From Candidatus Aminicenantes bacterium UBA4085 (lineage in GTDB: Bacteria > Acidobacteriota > Aminicenantia > Aminicenantales > UBA4085), in the NCBI GenBank assembly GCA_002383325.1, contig DFYJ01000056.1, positions 1-45,558 on the forward strand: a stretch of 45,558 nt of DNA, in the 5' to 3' direction. The position numbers and the translations under genes were made by a program. The notes below the pieces were generated by a model. It worked only from the letters and a program-made list of their open reading frames with translations, was not told the origin of the DNA and searched no databases. Positions 9,046-16,847 of this stretch are shown in pieces (within the stretch, counting starts at the first letter, position 1; each line of letters begins with the position of its first letter).

Positions 9046-9060
9046 GCCGGCGGTGCCGGC
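9046..9060. terminator. Short GC hairpin between convergent genes
   Basis: GCCGGC-GGT-GCCGGC hairpin, with AAGTAG (9032-9037) and CTACTT (9064-9069) outside it. It lies between the GyrI-like and propeller stop codons. It has no T-run, so termination is only a possibility. Confidence 0.35.
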
Positions 9061-9063
9061 GGC

Positions 9064-10215
9064 CTACTTCCCGAAAATCTCGGGCAGGTTCTTGATCCGG
9101 TACTCGCGGTAGACGACGGAATCGTCTTGCGTCTCCACGACGGCGAAGCCCGCGGGGAAGAACTGCACCTGGATCTTCATATCGATTCCGGGAGGCGGGA
9201 TCAGAGCATAAACAAACTCGCCCTTGGGGTTGAAGACGTCGATCTCGGACATCTCCGGTCCGGTAACGCAGAAGACGGCCAGGTATCCCCTCGGCAAGGC
9301 CGCAACCTCCTTGATGGCCAGAAAACGGTCCGGATAGGCGTCCAGTATCCAGCGGCTCCGCTCATTCTTGGTCGCCCAAGCCATCATCTTCTCGACGTCG
9401 GCCCGCTTGACCTTGACGTTCTCGAAATCCCGATGGATGATCCGGACGTCCTTCCCGGAAAGATCCTTGATCCGGATCTCGTATTTCGTGTTGAGGCCGC
9501 AGTAGACGCGCCCGCTTGAGGCGTCGGCGGCATAGAAGATGCCGGGCGTCGCCCACATCTCGGAGAAGCCTCCCTGGCCGTTGGGATTGCGGATCATTCC
9601 GACATTCACCGCCTTCAGCAGATCAACGCTGTCTTCCCGGCCGTTGAAGTCGAACGTGACGACTTGAAGCGTCTTGGTCTGGTTTCTCTTCTCATCCAAA
9701 GTGATGTTTTCCGCCAGGAACCGCGTCCCGTCGACGGGGGCGTATTGGCGGCTCTTGAGGATCCGTTCCTGGAGAAGCTTTCCAAAGCTATCGAAGCGCG
9801 CGACCTTCCGCCCGCCGAAGACGTAGACATCCGGCCCGAAGAAGTAGGCAAAGTAGCCCTGCGACGGGCTGAACTCGCCAGGGCCTTGGCCCTTCTTGGT
9901 CAGCAGCCCCAGATACTTGCCGTCGGAACCGAACCGATGGGCTTCCGCGCCGTTTGGGTCATAGAGGACAACCTCCCCGGAGTCCCGGCGAGAGAACAAG
10001 ATCATTCTCATCCCCACTTCGGACTGCTCGTAGGGATCGATGGTCCGCGTCTGCTCGACTTCGAGCTTTATCGTCCCCTTGAGGGGCTTGGCCGGATTGA
10101 AGATGTGCGGCACACCGTCGATTGTCTTAAACTCGATCTTGTCCTGGACGGCGGACGCGGCCACAACCAGAGCGAGGACGACGATCGCGGACGAGAAAAC
10201 GGATTTGTCTCTCAT
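9064..10215 (-). CDS. Exported 6-bladed beta-propeller protein
   Basis: A 383-aa protein with an N-terminal signal peptide (SAIVVLALVVAASAV). The GQGPGEF motif after KYLGLLTKKG and repeating segments such as VYVFGGRKVARFDSFGKLLQ are typical of 6-bladed propeller proteins of the NHL/TolB-like group. No catalytic residues are evident; it probably binds a partner or ligand in the periplasm. The ATG is preceded by gggggag. It stands alone between convergent and co-directional neighbours. Confidence 0.75.
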   Translation of the reverse strand: MRDKSVFSSAIVVLALVVAASAVQDKIEFKTIDGVPHIFNPAKPLKGTIKLEVEQTRTIDPYEQSEVGMRMILFSRRDSGEVVLYDPNGAEAHRFGSDGKYLGLLTKKGQGPGEFSPSQGYFAYFFGPDVYVFGGRKVARFDSFGKLLQERILKSRQYAPVDGTRFLAENITLDEKRNQTKTLQVVTFDFNGREDSVDLLKAVNVGMIRNPNGQGGFSEMWATPGIFYAADASSGRVYCGLNTKYEIRIKDLSGKDVRIIHRDFENVKVKRADVEKMMAWATKNERSRWILDAYPDRFLAIKEVAALPRGYLAVFCVTGPEMSEIDVFNPKGEFVYALIPPPGIDMKIQVQFFPAGFAVVETQDDSVVYREYRIKNLPEIFGK

Positions 10216-10298
10216 AGCTCCCCCAAATTAAATTCGGCCGCTGGCCCCGCCAGGGCCGCTTACTTCGTCCTATTTTTTATTTCCTTTCGTTGCAAAGT

Positions 10299-10733
10299 CT
10301 AGGCCAGAATCCTCAGCCCCTGAAAGCTATTCGAATAGAATCCCCTATCCCGGGTTAATAACGCATCCGCTTGGATGAGGGCATGTGCGCCGATCAAAAA
10401 GTCCGTAATGATCCGAGGCCGCCCCGAGAGGGGGAGCTTGCAGCCAGGGCAGACTGCTTGATCCGGCCGGCCGCGATATCGCCTCCACAGCTGCCCGGCC
10501 AAGTGAAGGGACTTTGGCTCCAGATACGAAATTCTGATCCCAGATCCCTCCAGAAAAACCTGAACGTCTTCCGCGGAAGGAAACCTCGCACCGAGCTCGG
10601 CGACGACGATCTCGCAGACGACAAGACCTCCTGTCGCGTTTTGTAAGTCGAGCGCCGCTTTGGAGGGCGCGAAAAATTCCGATCCCTTGACCAGAACGTC
10701 GAGCAGGATATTGGTATCGATCGCCGTAATCAC
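10299..10733 (-). CDS. vapC: PIN-domain toxin VapC
   Basis: A 144-aa PIN ribonuclease. Acidic residues expected of the active site are in AIDTNILLDVL (residues 4-14), VVAELG (first Glu near 42-46), DFLIGAHAL (Asp near 111) and LLTRDRGFY (Asp near 129). It would cleave RNA when free of its antitoxin. Its ATG overlaps the antitoxin stop (ATGA), the usual vapBC layout. A CPGCKLP insertion near residue 95 is less common for PIN toxins. Confidence 0.88.
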   Translation of the reverse strand: MITAIDTNILLDVLVKGSEFFAPSKAALDLQNATGGLVVCEIVVAELGARFPSAEDVQVFLEGSGIRISYLEPKSLHLAGQLWRRYRGRPDQAVCPGCKLPLSGRPRIITDFLIGAHALIQADALLTRDRGFYSNSFQGLRILA

Positions 10734-10957
10734 CGGCCTCGAAGCTCCTCGATGAATTCATCGACCGTCTCGCCGGTTGGATTATCCAGATAGCCGACCC
10801 ATTTATCAAAAGGAGATTGCAGAACGGCTTTTTTAATCCGGAATTCGCCGTCAATCTCAACGAAATAAATGGCTTCCCCTTCGGAAATTCCCATCCGATC
10901 CCGGACCTTTTTGGGTATCGTGATTTGGCCTTTGGAGGTCAGCTTAGCAGTGTACAT
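10730..10957 (-). CDS. vapB: AbrB/SpoVT-type antitoxin VapB
   Basis: A 75-aa antitoxin. Residues 1-45 form the swapped-hairpin AbrB domain (TSKGQITIPKKVRDRMG). The C-terminal tail (DKWVGYLDNPTGETVDEFIE) would bind and block VapC. The start follows gtaaggaaataca. A perfect 7-bp inverted repeat directly upstream is a likely site for autoregulation. Confidence 0.9.
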   Translation of the reverse strand: MYTAKLTSKGQITIPKKVRDRMGISEGEAIYFVEIDGEFRIKKAVLQSPFDKWVGYLDNPTGETVDEFIEELRGR

Positions 10958-10964
10958 TGTATTT

Positions 10965-10983
10965 CCTTACTTATATAGTAAGG
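10965..10983. promoter_or_regulatory. Palindromic operator of vapBC
   Basis: CCTTACT-TATAT-AGTAAGG, 7-bp perfect arms around an AT core, 7 bases upstream of the vapB ATG. It overlaps the Shine-Dalgarno and a TATATA-like element on the minus strand, which fits VapBC autorepression. Confidence 0.55.
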
Positions 10984-11062
10984 ATTGCGAACATGTTTGT
11001 CAAGGAAATCAGAATCACATTTAAAACCATTAATTATATGAATAATTATATGACGCGACTGG

Positions 11063-11755
11063 CTAAGAAAAAGGCCAAAGAACAAAAACAGCCAGGTCCC
11101 AGGCCGTATGGCTGACGGCGACGAGAAGAATCGAGCCCGTCTTCATGTAGAGAAATCCCCAGAAGACGCCGCAAATCGCGGCCGCCAGGACCAGCATGAC
11201 GTTGCCGCTGGCGGCATGGACCAGCGTGTAGAGCGCCGCCGCCGCGAGGAAGCCCGGCCAGCGGCCGAAGCGGGCCTGCCAGCGGCGCTGGAGATAGGCC
11301 CGCCAGAAGATCTCCTCCCCCGGGCCGATGATCAGGGCCATGAGCAGGATGATGCGGGGGAGAGCGGCCCCGGCCTTGAAGTCGTAGACGCGGCCGATGC
11401 CGCCGGAGGCGAAGGGGAAGAGCCATCGCGAGGCTTCGTTCCCGACCCAGAAGATGCCGTAGAGCGCAGCCGCGGCAAGAAGACCCAGGACGAGCTTGCG
11501 GAGGGCGCCGCTTCGCGGATCGCGAGCCAGGGACGCGGGATAGCCCCTATCGAGCACCGCGCCCAGGCCGACAAGAAGCAGAACGGCCCCACTCATCGAC
11601 CACCAGAAGTCGAGCGGGCCGAAGCCGCGCCCGATGAATAAGAGAGCAAACAGCGCCACGGCCGCGACGGCCGGCAGGCCGTCAGCCGCCTTCTTGCCGT
11701 TCCGAAGGCCGGATCGGCCCGTCACGGCGTCCGGCCCGGTATCATTCACTGTCAT
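11063..11755 (-). CDS. CPBP intramembrane metalloprotease
   Basis: A 230-aa multi-spanning membrane protein of the CPBP (Abi/CAAX protease) family. It has the three signature sites: GEEIFWRAYLQ (EExxxR, near residue 147), LVHAASGN (near 178) and SHTAWD (near 218). It is short for the family but complete. The start follows acaaggaaag. It is 127 bases downstream of the UbiA-like gene on the same strand. The target is unknown; the family includes prenyl-protein proteases, and a prenyltransferase lies next door. Confidence 0.85.
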   Translation of the reverse strand: MTVNDTGPDAVTGRSGLRNGKKAADGLPAVAAVALFALLFIGRGFGPLDFWWSMSGAVLLLVGLGAVLDRGYPASLARDPRSGALRKLVLGLLAAAALYGIFWVGNEASRWLFPFASGGIGRVYDFKAGAALPRIILLMALIIGPGEEIFWRAYLQRRWQARFGRWPGFLAAAALYTLVHAASGNVMLVLAAAICGVFWGFLYMKTGSILLVAVSHTAWDLAVFVLWPFS

Positions 11756-11882
11756 CGCCGTCCGCTTTCCTTGTAGTCGGGGAGCAGGATTCCCATTCCG
11801 GCAATCCCCGGGCCGCTCCCCTGTCGGCCGCTCCGCCCAATAGCCCGGGGTTTCGCCCCGGCCGCTTCATCCCGTCGCGCTG

Positions 11883-12818
11883 TCACCGGATGAAGTACCA
11901 CAGCCACAGCGCGAACGTGCAGAGGGTCCCGAAGAGCAGGTTGTACTGCGCGGTGGCCCCGTCCAGGATGACGAAGTCCATCGGCCGGCGCGGCGTGAGC
12001 CTCCGCCGGGCCCGGCCCCAGAGATCGAGCGCCTTGGGCAGGGCCAGCAGGACGATGGCGAAGGTCCAGGGCAGGGCCGGGAGCGGCCCGCCGACGAGGC
12101 GCGGGACCAAGATGAAGGCCAGAACCAGGCCCAGGCTGCCGAAGAGGAGAAAGCCGTAATAGGCCTGCGAGCCGGCGTCGCCCAGGACCGAGGCGAAGGT
12201 CCGGACGCGGCGCTCGGAGTCCGTGACGATGTCCCGCCAGTTGTTGGCGTGCAGGATGGCGATGACCAGCATGGCCATGGGCACAGTCCAGACCACGGGC
12301 AGCCAGGAGAAGACGCGCGTCTGAACGACCCAGGCCCCCAGCGCACCCAGAAGGCCGAAGTTGAGGAAGACCGCCATATCGCCCAGGGCGTTGTACTTGA
12401 GGAGCGTGTAGCCCGCCCCGACCGCGACACCCATTGCCCCGACGATGAGCAGAACGGTCCCCGTCATCGCCGCCAGGGCGAGACCGATCCCGCAGCCGGC
12501 GAGGAACAGGATGACGGCGCCGCGCGTTACCGCCGCGGGCGAGAGCCAGCCCCGCACGACCGCGCCGCTGACCGGAGTGACGTCCCGGTCCAGGCCGCGC
12601 TTGAAGTCGAAGACGTCGCTCAGCATGTTGGCCGCCGAATGGAGGATGACCATGGCTAGCAGGGCCGAGGCGAAGCGCAGGACGTCGGTCCGAGCGCCGC
12701 CGATGACGACGGCCAGCGAAGTGCCGAAGACGACCGGCATGGTCGAGGCCGGCAGGGCCCACGGCCGGGCGGCGATGATCCAGCGGCGCGGAGAGGAAGG
12801 GCGATGATTTTCGGTCAT
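11883..12818 (-). CDS. UbiA-family prenyltransferase, MenA-like
   Basis: A 311-aa membrane prenyltransferase. The two Asp-rich motifs are NMLSDVFDFKRGLDRD (near residue 65) and NNWRDIVTDSERR (near 195); the NNxRDxxxD form is characteristic of MenA, the 1,4-dihydroxy-2-naphthoate polyprenyltransferase of menaquinone synthesis. Residue context (WIIAARPWALPAS) also matches MenA. The ATG at 12818 is chosen over the GTG at 12863 because aaggagg lies between them. A menaquinone role would fit the quinol-dependent molybdoenzyme at the window start. Other UbiA substrates cannot be excluded. Confidence 0.82.
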   Translation of the reverse strand: MTENHRPSSPRRWIIAARPWALPASTMPVVFGTSLAVVIGGARTDVLRFASALLAMVILHSAANMLSDVFDFKRGLDRDVTPVSGAVVRGWLSPAAVTRGAVILFLAGCGIGLALAAMTGTVLLIVGAMGVAVGAGYTLLKYNALGDMAVFLNFGLLGALGAWVVQTRVFSWLPVVWTVPMAMLVIAILHANNWRDIVTDSERRVRTFASVLGDAGSQAYYGFLLFGSLGLVLAFILVPRLVGGPLPALPWTFAIVLLALPKALDLWGRARRRLTPRRPMDFVILDGATAQYNLLFGTLCTFALWLWYFIR

Positions 12819-12902
12819 GATGGTTCTTCCTCCTTGTTCAACGGGCGAGGGGGCTGGCGGCACCCGGCCGCACGGTCATTATAGACGAAATGGCGGCCGG
12901 TC

Positions 12903-12933
12903 TTGTTTTCCTACTAAAATAGTATGCTATAAT
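12903..12933 (+). promoter_or_regulatory. Promoter with TATAAT and short palindrome
   Basis: TATAAT at 12928-12933, with a weak TTGTTT at 12903-12908 (spacer 19). The palindrome TACTA-AAA-TAGTA at 12912-12924 lies in the spacer and could bind a regulator. The gene start is 22 bases past the -10 box, with aggagg in between. Confidence 0.5.
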
Positions 12934-12955
12934 CCCCTGCCCTAGGAGGACCTTC

Positions 12956-14197
12956 ATGAACAGATCCCCCCACAACATCGGACGGCGCTTCTTCCTCAAG
13001 AACGGCTTGATCGGAGCCGCCGGACTGGCCGCCTCGTCCGCGCTTCCCGCGTCCCTGACGGCCGGACAGCAAGCCTTCAAGGCCCCGGGCCCCCTGGCCA
13101 AGGAAGCGGGACTCATCACCCGCCAGCTGGGCAAGACCGGGGTGACCCTGCCGATCGTGTCCATGGGGGTCATGAACTCCAACAACGAGAACCTGATCAA
13201 GGCCGCCCTGGACGCCGGCATGGTTCACCTCGACACGGCCCACGGCTACCAGCGCGGGACCAATGAAGTCGCCATCGGCAGCGTCCTGAAGGGCCGGCCC
13301 CGCGATTCGTACTTCCTGGCCACCAAGGTCCAGGGCGAGCCGCGCGATCGCCAGACGGGCAACTTCTCGCCCGAGACGACCGGCGAAAACTGGCTGGAGC
13401 GGTTCAACCTCAGCCTGCAGCGGCTGGGCCTCGAGTACGTCGATATCATCTACCTGCACAACGTCATGACCCGGGAAGCCGTCCTGTTCGAACCCCTGAT
13501 GAAGGCCCTCGAGTCGGTCAAGAAGGCCGGCAAGGCCCGCTTCATCGGGGTCACCTCGCACAGCAACGAGCATGACGTCATCCGGGCCGCCCTGGAAGGC
13601 AAGATCTACGACGTCGTCCTGACCGGCTACAACTTCCGCAAGACCAACCTGGCCGAGCTCGACGCGGCCATCGCCGAAGCGGCCCGGGCCGGAGTCGGCA
13701 TCGTCGCCATGAAGACCATGGCCGGCGGCTTCTGGGACCGGGCCAGGACCGAGCCGATCAACGTCAAAGCCGCCCTCAAGTGGGCCCTGAGCAATCCCAA
13801 CATCACCACGGCCATCCCGGGCATGACCTCCTTCGACCAGCTCGAGCTCAACAAGCAGGTCATGACGGACTTCAAGCTGACCGACCAGGAGAGGACCGAC
13901 CTCAAGCTGGGCCAGCCTCAGGCCGGCGGCGGGCTCTACTGCCAGGGCTGCAACGAGTGCGCCGGGCAATGCCCCAAGAATCTGCCCGTCCCGTCGCTGA
14001 TGCGCGGCTACATGTACGCCTACGGCTACCGCAACCTGGGCGAAGCTTATGACCTGGTCTCGTCGCTGGGCGTTTCCGAGAATCCCTGCGGGGACTGCTC
14101 GTCCTGCGCGGTCCGGTGCGCCATGGGCTTCGACGTTCGGGAGCGGGCCTCGGCTCTGGCCCGCCTGCAGTCCGCCCCGTCCGAGTTCTTCGGGTAG
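12956..14197 (+). CDS. Tat-exported aldo/keto reductase with C-terminal FeS domain
   Basis: A 413-aa protein. A Tat signal (RRFFLK at residues 10-15, then a hydrophobic stretch ending before AGQQ) sends it to the periplasm folded. Residues 50-310 form the aldo/keto reductase barrel with the Asp and Tyr of LDTAHGY, Lys of ATKVQG and His of YLHN. The C-terminus carries CQGCNECAGQCP (near 330) and a second group CGDCSSCAVRC (near 378), enough for 4Fe-4S clusters. Export by Tat fits cofactor loading before transport. The electron partner and substrate are not evident. The stop codon touches a 93-bp palindromic element. Confidence 0.88.
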   Translation: MNRSPHNIGRRFFLKNGLIGAAGLAASSALPASLTAGQQAFKAPGPLAKEAGLITRQLGKTGVTLPIVSMGVMNSNNENLIKAALDAGMVHLDTAHGYQRGTNEVAIGSVLKGRPRDSYFLATKVQGEPRDRQTGNFSPETTGENWLERFNLSLQRLGLEYVDIIYLHNVMTREAVLFEPLMKALESVKKAGKARFIGVTSHSNEHDVIRAALEGKIYDVVLTGYNFRKTNLAELDAAIAEAARAGVGIVAMKTMAGGFWDRARTEPINVKAALKWALSNPNITTAIPGMTSFDQLELNKQVMTDFKLTDQERTDLKLGQPQAGGGLYCQGCNECAGQCPKNLPVPSLMRGYMYAYGYRNLGEAYDLVSSLGVSENPCGDCSSCAVRCAMGFDVRERASALARLQSAPSEFFG

Positions 14198-14289
14198 GGG
14201 TCAGGTCTTAAGATTCAAGATATCTCCACTGGAGATTCGCGGAAGTAAACGTCTGTTGTCAGAAATCTTGAATCTTAAGACCTGACCCC
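14197..14289. repeat. REP/REPIN-like palindromic element 2
   Basis: Perfect 24-bp arms: 14197-14220 and its reverse complement at 14266-14289, separated by 45 bases. It lies between convergent genes. The left arm begins at the last base of the aldo/keto reductase stop codon. The right arm encodes residues GSGLKIQ and part of the D at the C-terminus of the permease. A strong hairpin would form in transcripts from both sides. Confidence 0.8.
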
Positions 14290-15602
14290 TTCTTGCGATT
14301 CAGATAGTAGACAACCAGCCCCAGCAGGGTGATGGCGATGCCGGCCAGAGACTCCTTGGGCCGGTAGAGCAGGCCGTAGACCAGAATGTAGGCCTGGATC
14401 AGCAGGAAGAGAGCCGGCACGACCGGGTACCCGATCGTCTTATAGGGCCGGGGCATGTCCGGCCGCTTCCGCCGCAGGATCATCACTCCCAGCACGGTCA
14501 GGAAAGTGAAGACGTTCAGGGTGAATCCGACGAAGACGATGACCTGGTCGAAGGTCGCCGTGATCACATAGAGCACCGAGATCAGCCCCTGCACGATGAT
14601 GGCCGCGGCCGGGATGTCCTTGCGGGTGACTCGGGCCAGCCCTCGAAAGATCCGATAGTCCTCGCCCAGAACCTTGGATAGCCGCGGCCCGGCGATGATC
14701 ATGGCCGAGATGCTGGACAGCAGCAGGAAGGCGATCAGCCCGCCCATGATCCGGCCGCCCTGGGAGCCGAAGACGCGCCCGGCGAAGATGTACCCGACTT
14801 CGACCTTGCCGGCCAGCTCGGCCAGCGGCACGGTGTAGAGGAAGACGAAGTTCAGCAGAACATAGGCGAACACGACGAAGAGCGTCCCGGTGATGAGGCT
14901 GCGGGGCAGGTTCTTCTGCGGCTCGCGGATCTCGCCGGCCACGTAGGCGGCCGCGTTCCAGCCCGAGTAGGCGAAGGTGACGAAATACATCGAGACGGCG
15001 AAGGCCGGGCTGAGAATGTCCTTCCAGGCCGCCGCTCCCGCCGCGAACGACAGGCCGGCTGGCTTGCCCAAGAGAAGGCCCAGGCCGATCAGGACGAAGA
15101 TGAAGACGACCTTGAAGGCCGTGATGACGTTCTGGAAGCGGGCTCCGACGACCTTGTCCAAGCTGTGCACGGCGGTCACCGCGGCGATGACGGCGATGGC
15201 GATCCAGGACGAGGCGCTCAGAAACGGCAGCCCGGCCGGCCGCTCCGGCAGGGCCAGGGCGCTTCCGGCGTAGCGGCCCAGCGCCATGGCCGCGGCCGCG
15301 ACGGGGGCAGCGAACCCGACCAGGAAGGATATCCAGCCGGCCATGAAGCCGACCGCCGGATGGTACATCTGGGTCAGGTAGTGGTATTCCCCGCCGCTGC
15401 GCGGGAACAGGACGCCGGCCTCCGAGTAGGTCAGGGCCCCGAGCAGGGCGATCAGCCCGCCCAGCCCCCACAGCATCAGAAGAGCCAGGCCCGAGGACAG
15501 CCCGGCCACCTGGAAGCCGAGGCTGGTGAAGACGCCGGTCCCGACCATGTTGGCGATGACCAGCGCGGTGGCCGTCGACAGCCCGAACTTGGCCGGCTTC
15601 AT
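14259..15602 (-). CDS. APC-family amino acid permease
   Basis: A 447-aa transporter with about twelve membrane segments. The N-terminal ATALVIANMVGTGVFTSLGF is the substrate-binding glycine-rich signature of APC permeases; YSEAGVLFPRSGGEYHYLTQ further supports it. It should import or exchange amino acids. Its ATG overlaps the stop of the upstream exported protein (ATGA). The last nine residues are encoded by a palindromic repeat, so the original C-terminus has probably been replaced. Confidence 0.88.
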   Translation of the reverse strand: MKPAKFGLSTATALVIANMVGTGVFTSLGFQVAGLSSGLALLMLWGLGGLIALLGALTYSEAGVLFPRSGGEYHYLTQMYHPAVGFMAGWISFLVGFAAPVAAAAMALGRYAGSALALPERPAGLPFLSASSWIAIAVIAAVTAVHSLDKVVGARFQNVITAFKVVFIFVLIGLGLLLGKPAGLSFAAGAAAWKDILSPAFAVSMYFVTFAYSGWNAAAYVAGEIREPQKNLPRSLITGTLFVVFAYVLLNFVFLYTVPLAELAGKVEVGYIFAGRVFGSQGGRIMGGLIAFLLLSSISAMIIAGPRLSKVLGEDYRIFRGLARVTRKDIPAAAIIVQGLISVLYVITATFDQVIVFVGFTLNVFTFLTVLGVMILRRKRPDMPRPYKTIGYPVVPALFLLIQAYILVYGLLYRPKESLAGIAITLLGLVVYYLNRKKGSGLKIQDF

Positions 15603-16765
15603 CGCGGCCCGCCGCCGTCCGACGCGATGCGGCGCTCGAAGTACTGGAAAGAGTCCTTATTCGTGCCCCAGTGATAGCCCAGGTGGAAGGGCAGCTCGCG
15701 GACGTCGGAAGCCGGATCGTCGTAGGCCTCCTTCAGGTCGCGCTGTTCCACGTTGACGAAGTCCTTGACCGGATTGATGTAGGCGCCGTAGAGGCGGATC
15801 CACCAGGCCTCGGGCTTGAAGTAGCGGTACGGGATGCCCGTGTCGTCCTGCAGGATGAACCGGCTTCTGTCCAGGACCAGGCCCCGGATATTGGCAAAAT
15901 TGGAGTAGTGCATGAGGTAGGAGGCCGACTTGACGAAGGTCGTTTCGTACGTCGCGGCGGCCAGGAACTTATAGAAGACCGATTCGAGCGTGAAGGCCGG
16001 GTCGGCCAGGTCGCAGGAGAAGTAGTAGAGCGATTTGGAGGCCCGCCCGGAAGCCGCTTGGAACTCGATCTTGACACCGTACGGCCGGCGCAGCCGTTTG
16101 GCCGGTTCGATGACGACGCTCTCCAACATCTCCCCCGTGGGCAGGAACTCGCAGCGCTTGATGCCCAGGATGCGGTTCCCGGTCCGCTCCAGGAAGAGGC
16201 AGAGCACCGGCAGGACGCCGTCCACCTGGTCCCGGCCCAGGGCGGCGTTCATGTTCTTGGTGATGAAGTAGCTTTTTTTGAAGAAGTCCGCCAGAGATGC
16301 CTGCACCGCCCGGGCGTAGCCCGCCGCCCGCTCGGGCGTGAAAGAAGCCACATCCGGCAGCCGGCCGACGAACTCCAGCCCCAGCAGGACGAAGGTCTCG
16401 GCATCGGGGAAGAGCTCGAAGGCGGTCAGGAAGTCGGGACCGCCGAACGGGTAGAACAGGGTCCTGGTCCCCCGACGCGCCTCGGCCATCTCAACGGCCG
16501 CCCATTCCCGCATCGGCTTCAGCCGCTTGGCCTCCAAATCGGCCCAGTTCCTGTCCATCGCGGCCATGAAGTCCGCGACCTCGGGCGTCTCCTGCAGAGC
16601 CTGCAGTCCCTCCGAGGCGCAGGGCAGCCCGCTCAGGAACCGGGCAATCTCCTCGTAGGAGATGCCCGGCGCGGCGGCGGCCTCCTGGCCGGAGGCCGCG
16701 GCCAGGGGGGCGGCGAGGGCGACGGCCAGCAGCAAGGCGGACGTGGCTCGGCGATATCGGCTCAT
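15599..16765 (-). CDS. Exported protein of unknown function
   Basis: A 388-aa protein with a signal peptide (ATSALLLAVALAAPLAAASG). I do not recognise the family. Recognisable stretches are LFYPFGGPDFLTAFELFPDA and HYSNFANIRGLVLDRSRFIL. There is a single Cys pair far apart and no known catalytic motif. The ATG at 16765 is preferred over an upstream in-frame start at 16828 because the signal peptide starts there, although the Shine-Dalgarno is weak. It is coupled to the amino acid permease by an ATGA overlap, so it may bind or sense a transported compound. Confidence 0.6.
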   Translation of the reverse strand: MSRYRRATSALLLAVALAAPLAAASGQEAAAAPGISYEEIARFLSGLPCASEGLQALQETPEVADFMAAMDRNWADLEAKRLKPMREWAAVEMAEARRGTRTLFYPFGGPDFLTAFELFPDAETFVLLGLEFVGRLPDVASFTPERAAGYARAVQASLADFFKKSYFITKNMNAALGRDQVDGVLPVLCLFLERTGNRILGIKRCEFLPTGEMLESVVIEPAKRLRRPYGVKIEFQAASGRASKSLYYFSCDLADPAFTLESVFYKFLAAATYETTFVKSASYLMHYSNFANIRGLVLDRSRFILQDDTGIPYRYFKPEAWWIRLYGAYINPVKDFVNVEQRDLKEAYDDPASDVRELPFHLGYHWGTNKDSFQYFERRIASDGGGPR

Positions 16766-16847
16766 GACGGCACCTGTTGGGATCGGATTCGGACGGTTAT
16801 CATAAGGAAAACGAAGCCAAATTGCCACCCGCCCCCCGCAACGGCGG

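Noticed and set aside
10299..10957. VapBC as part of the defence island
   Set aside because: It lies about 13 kb away in backbone sequence with unrelated genes between.
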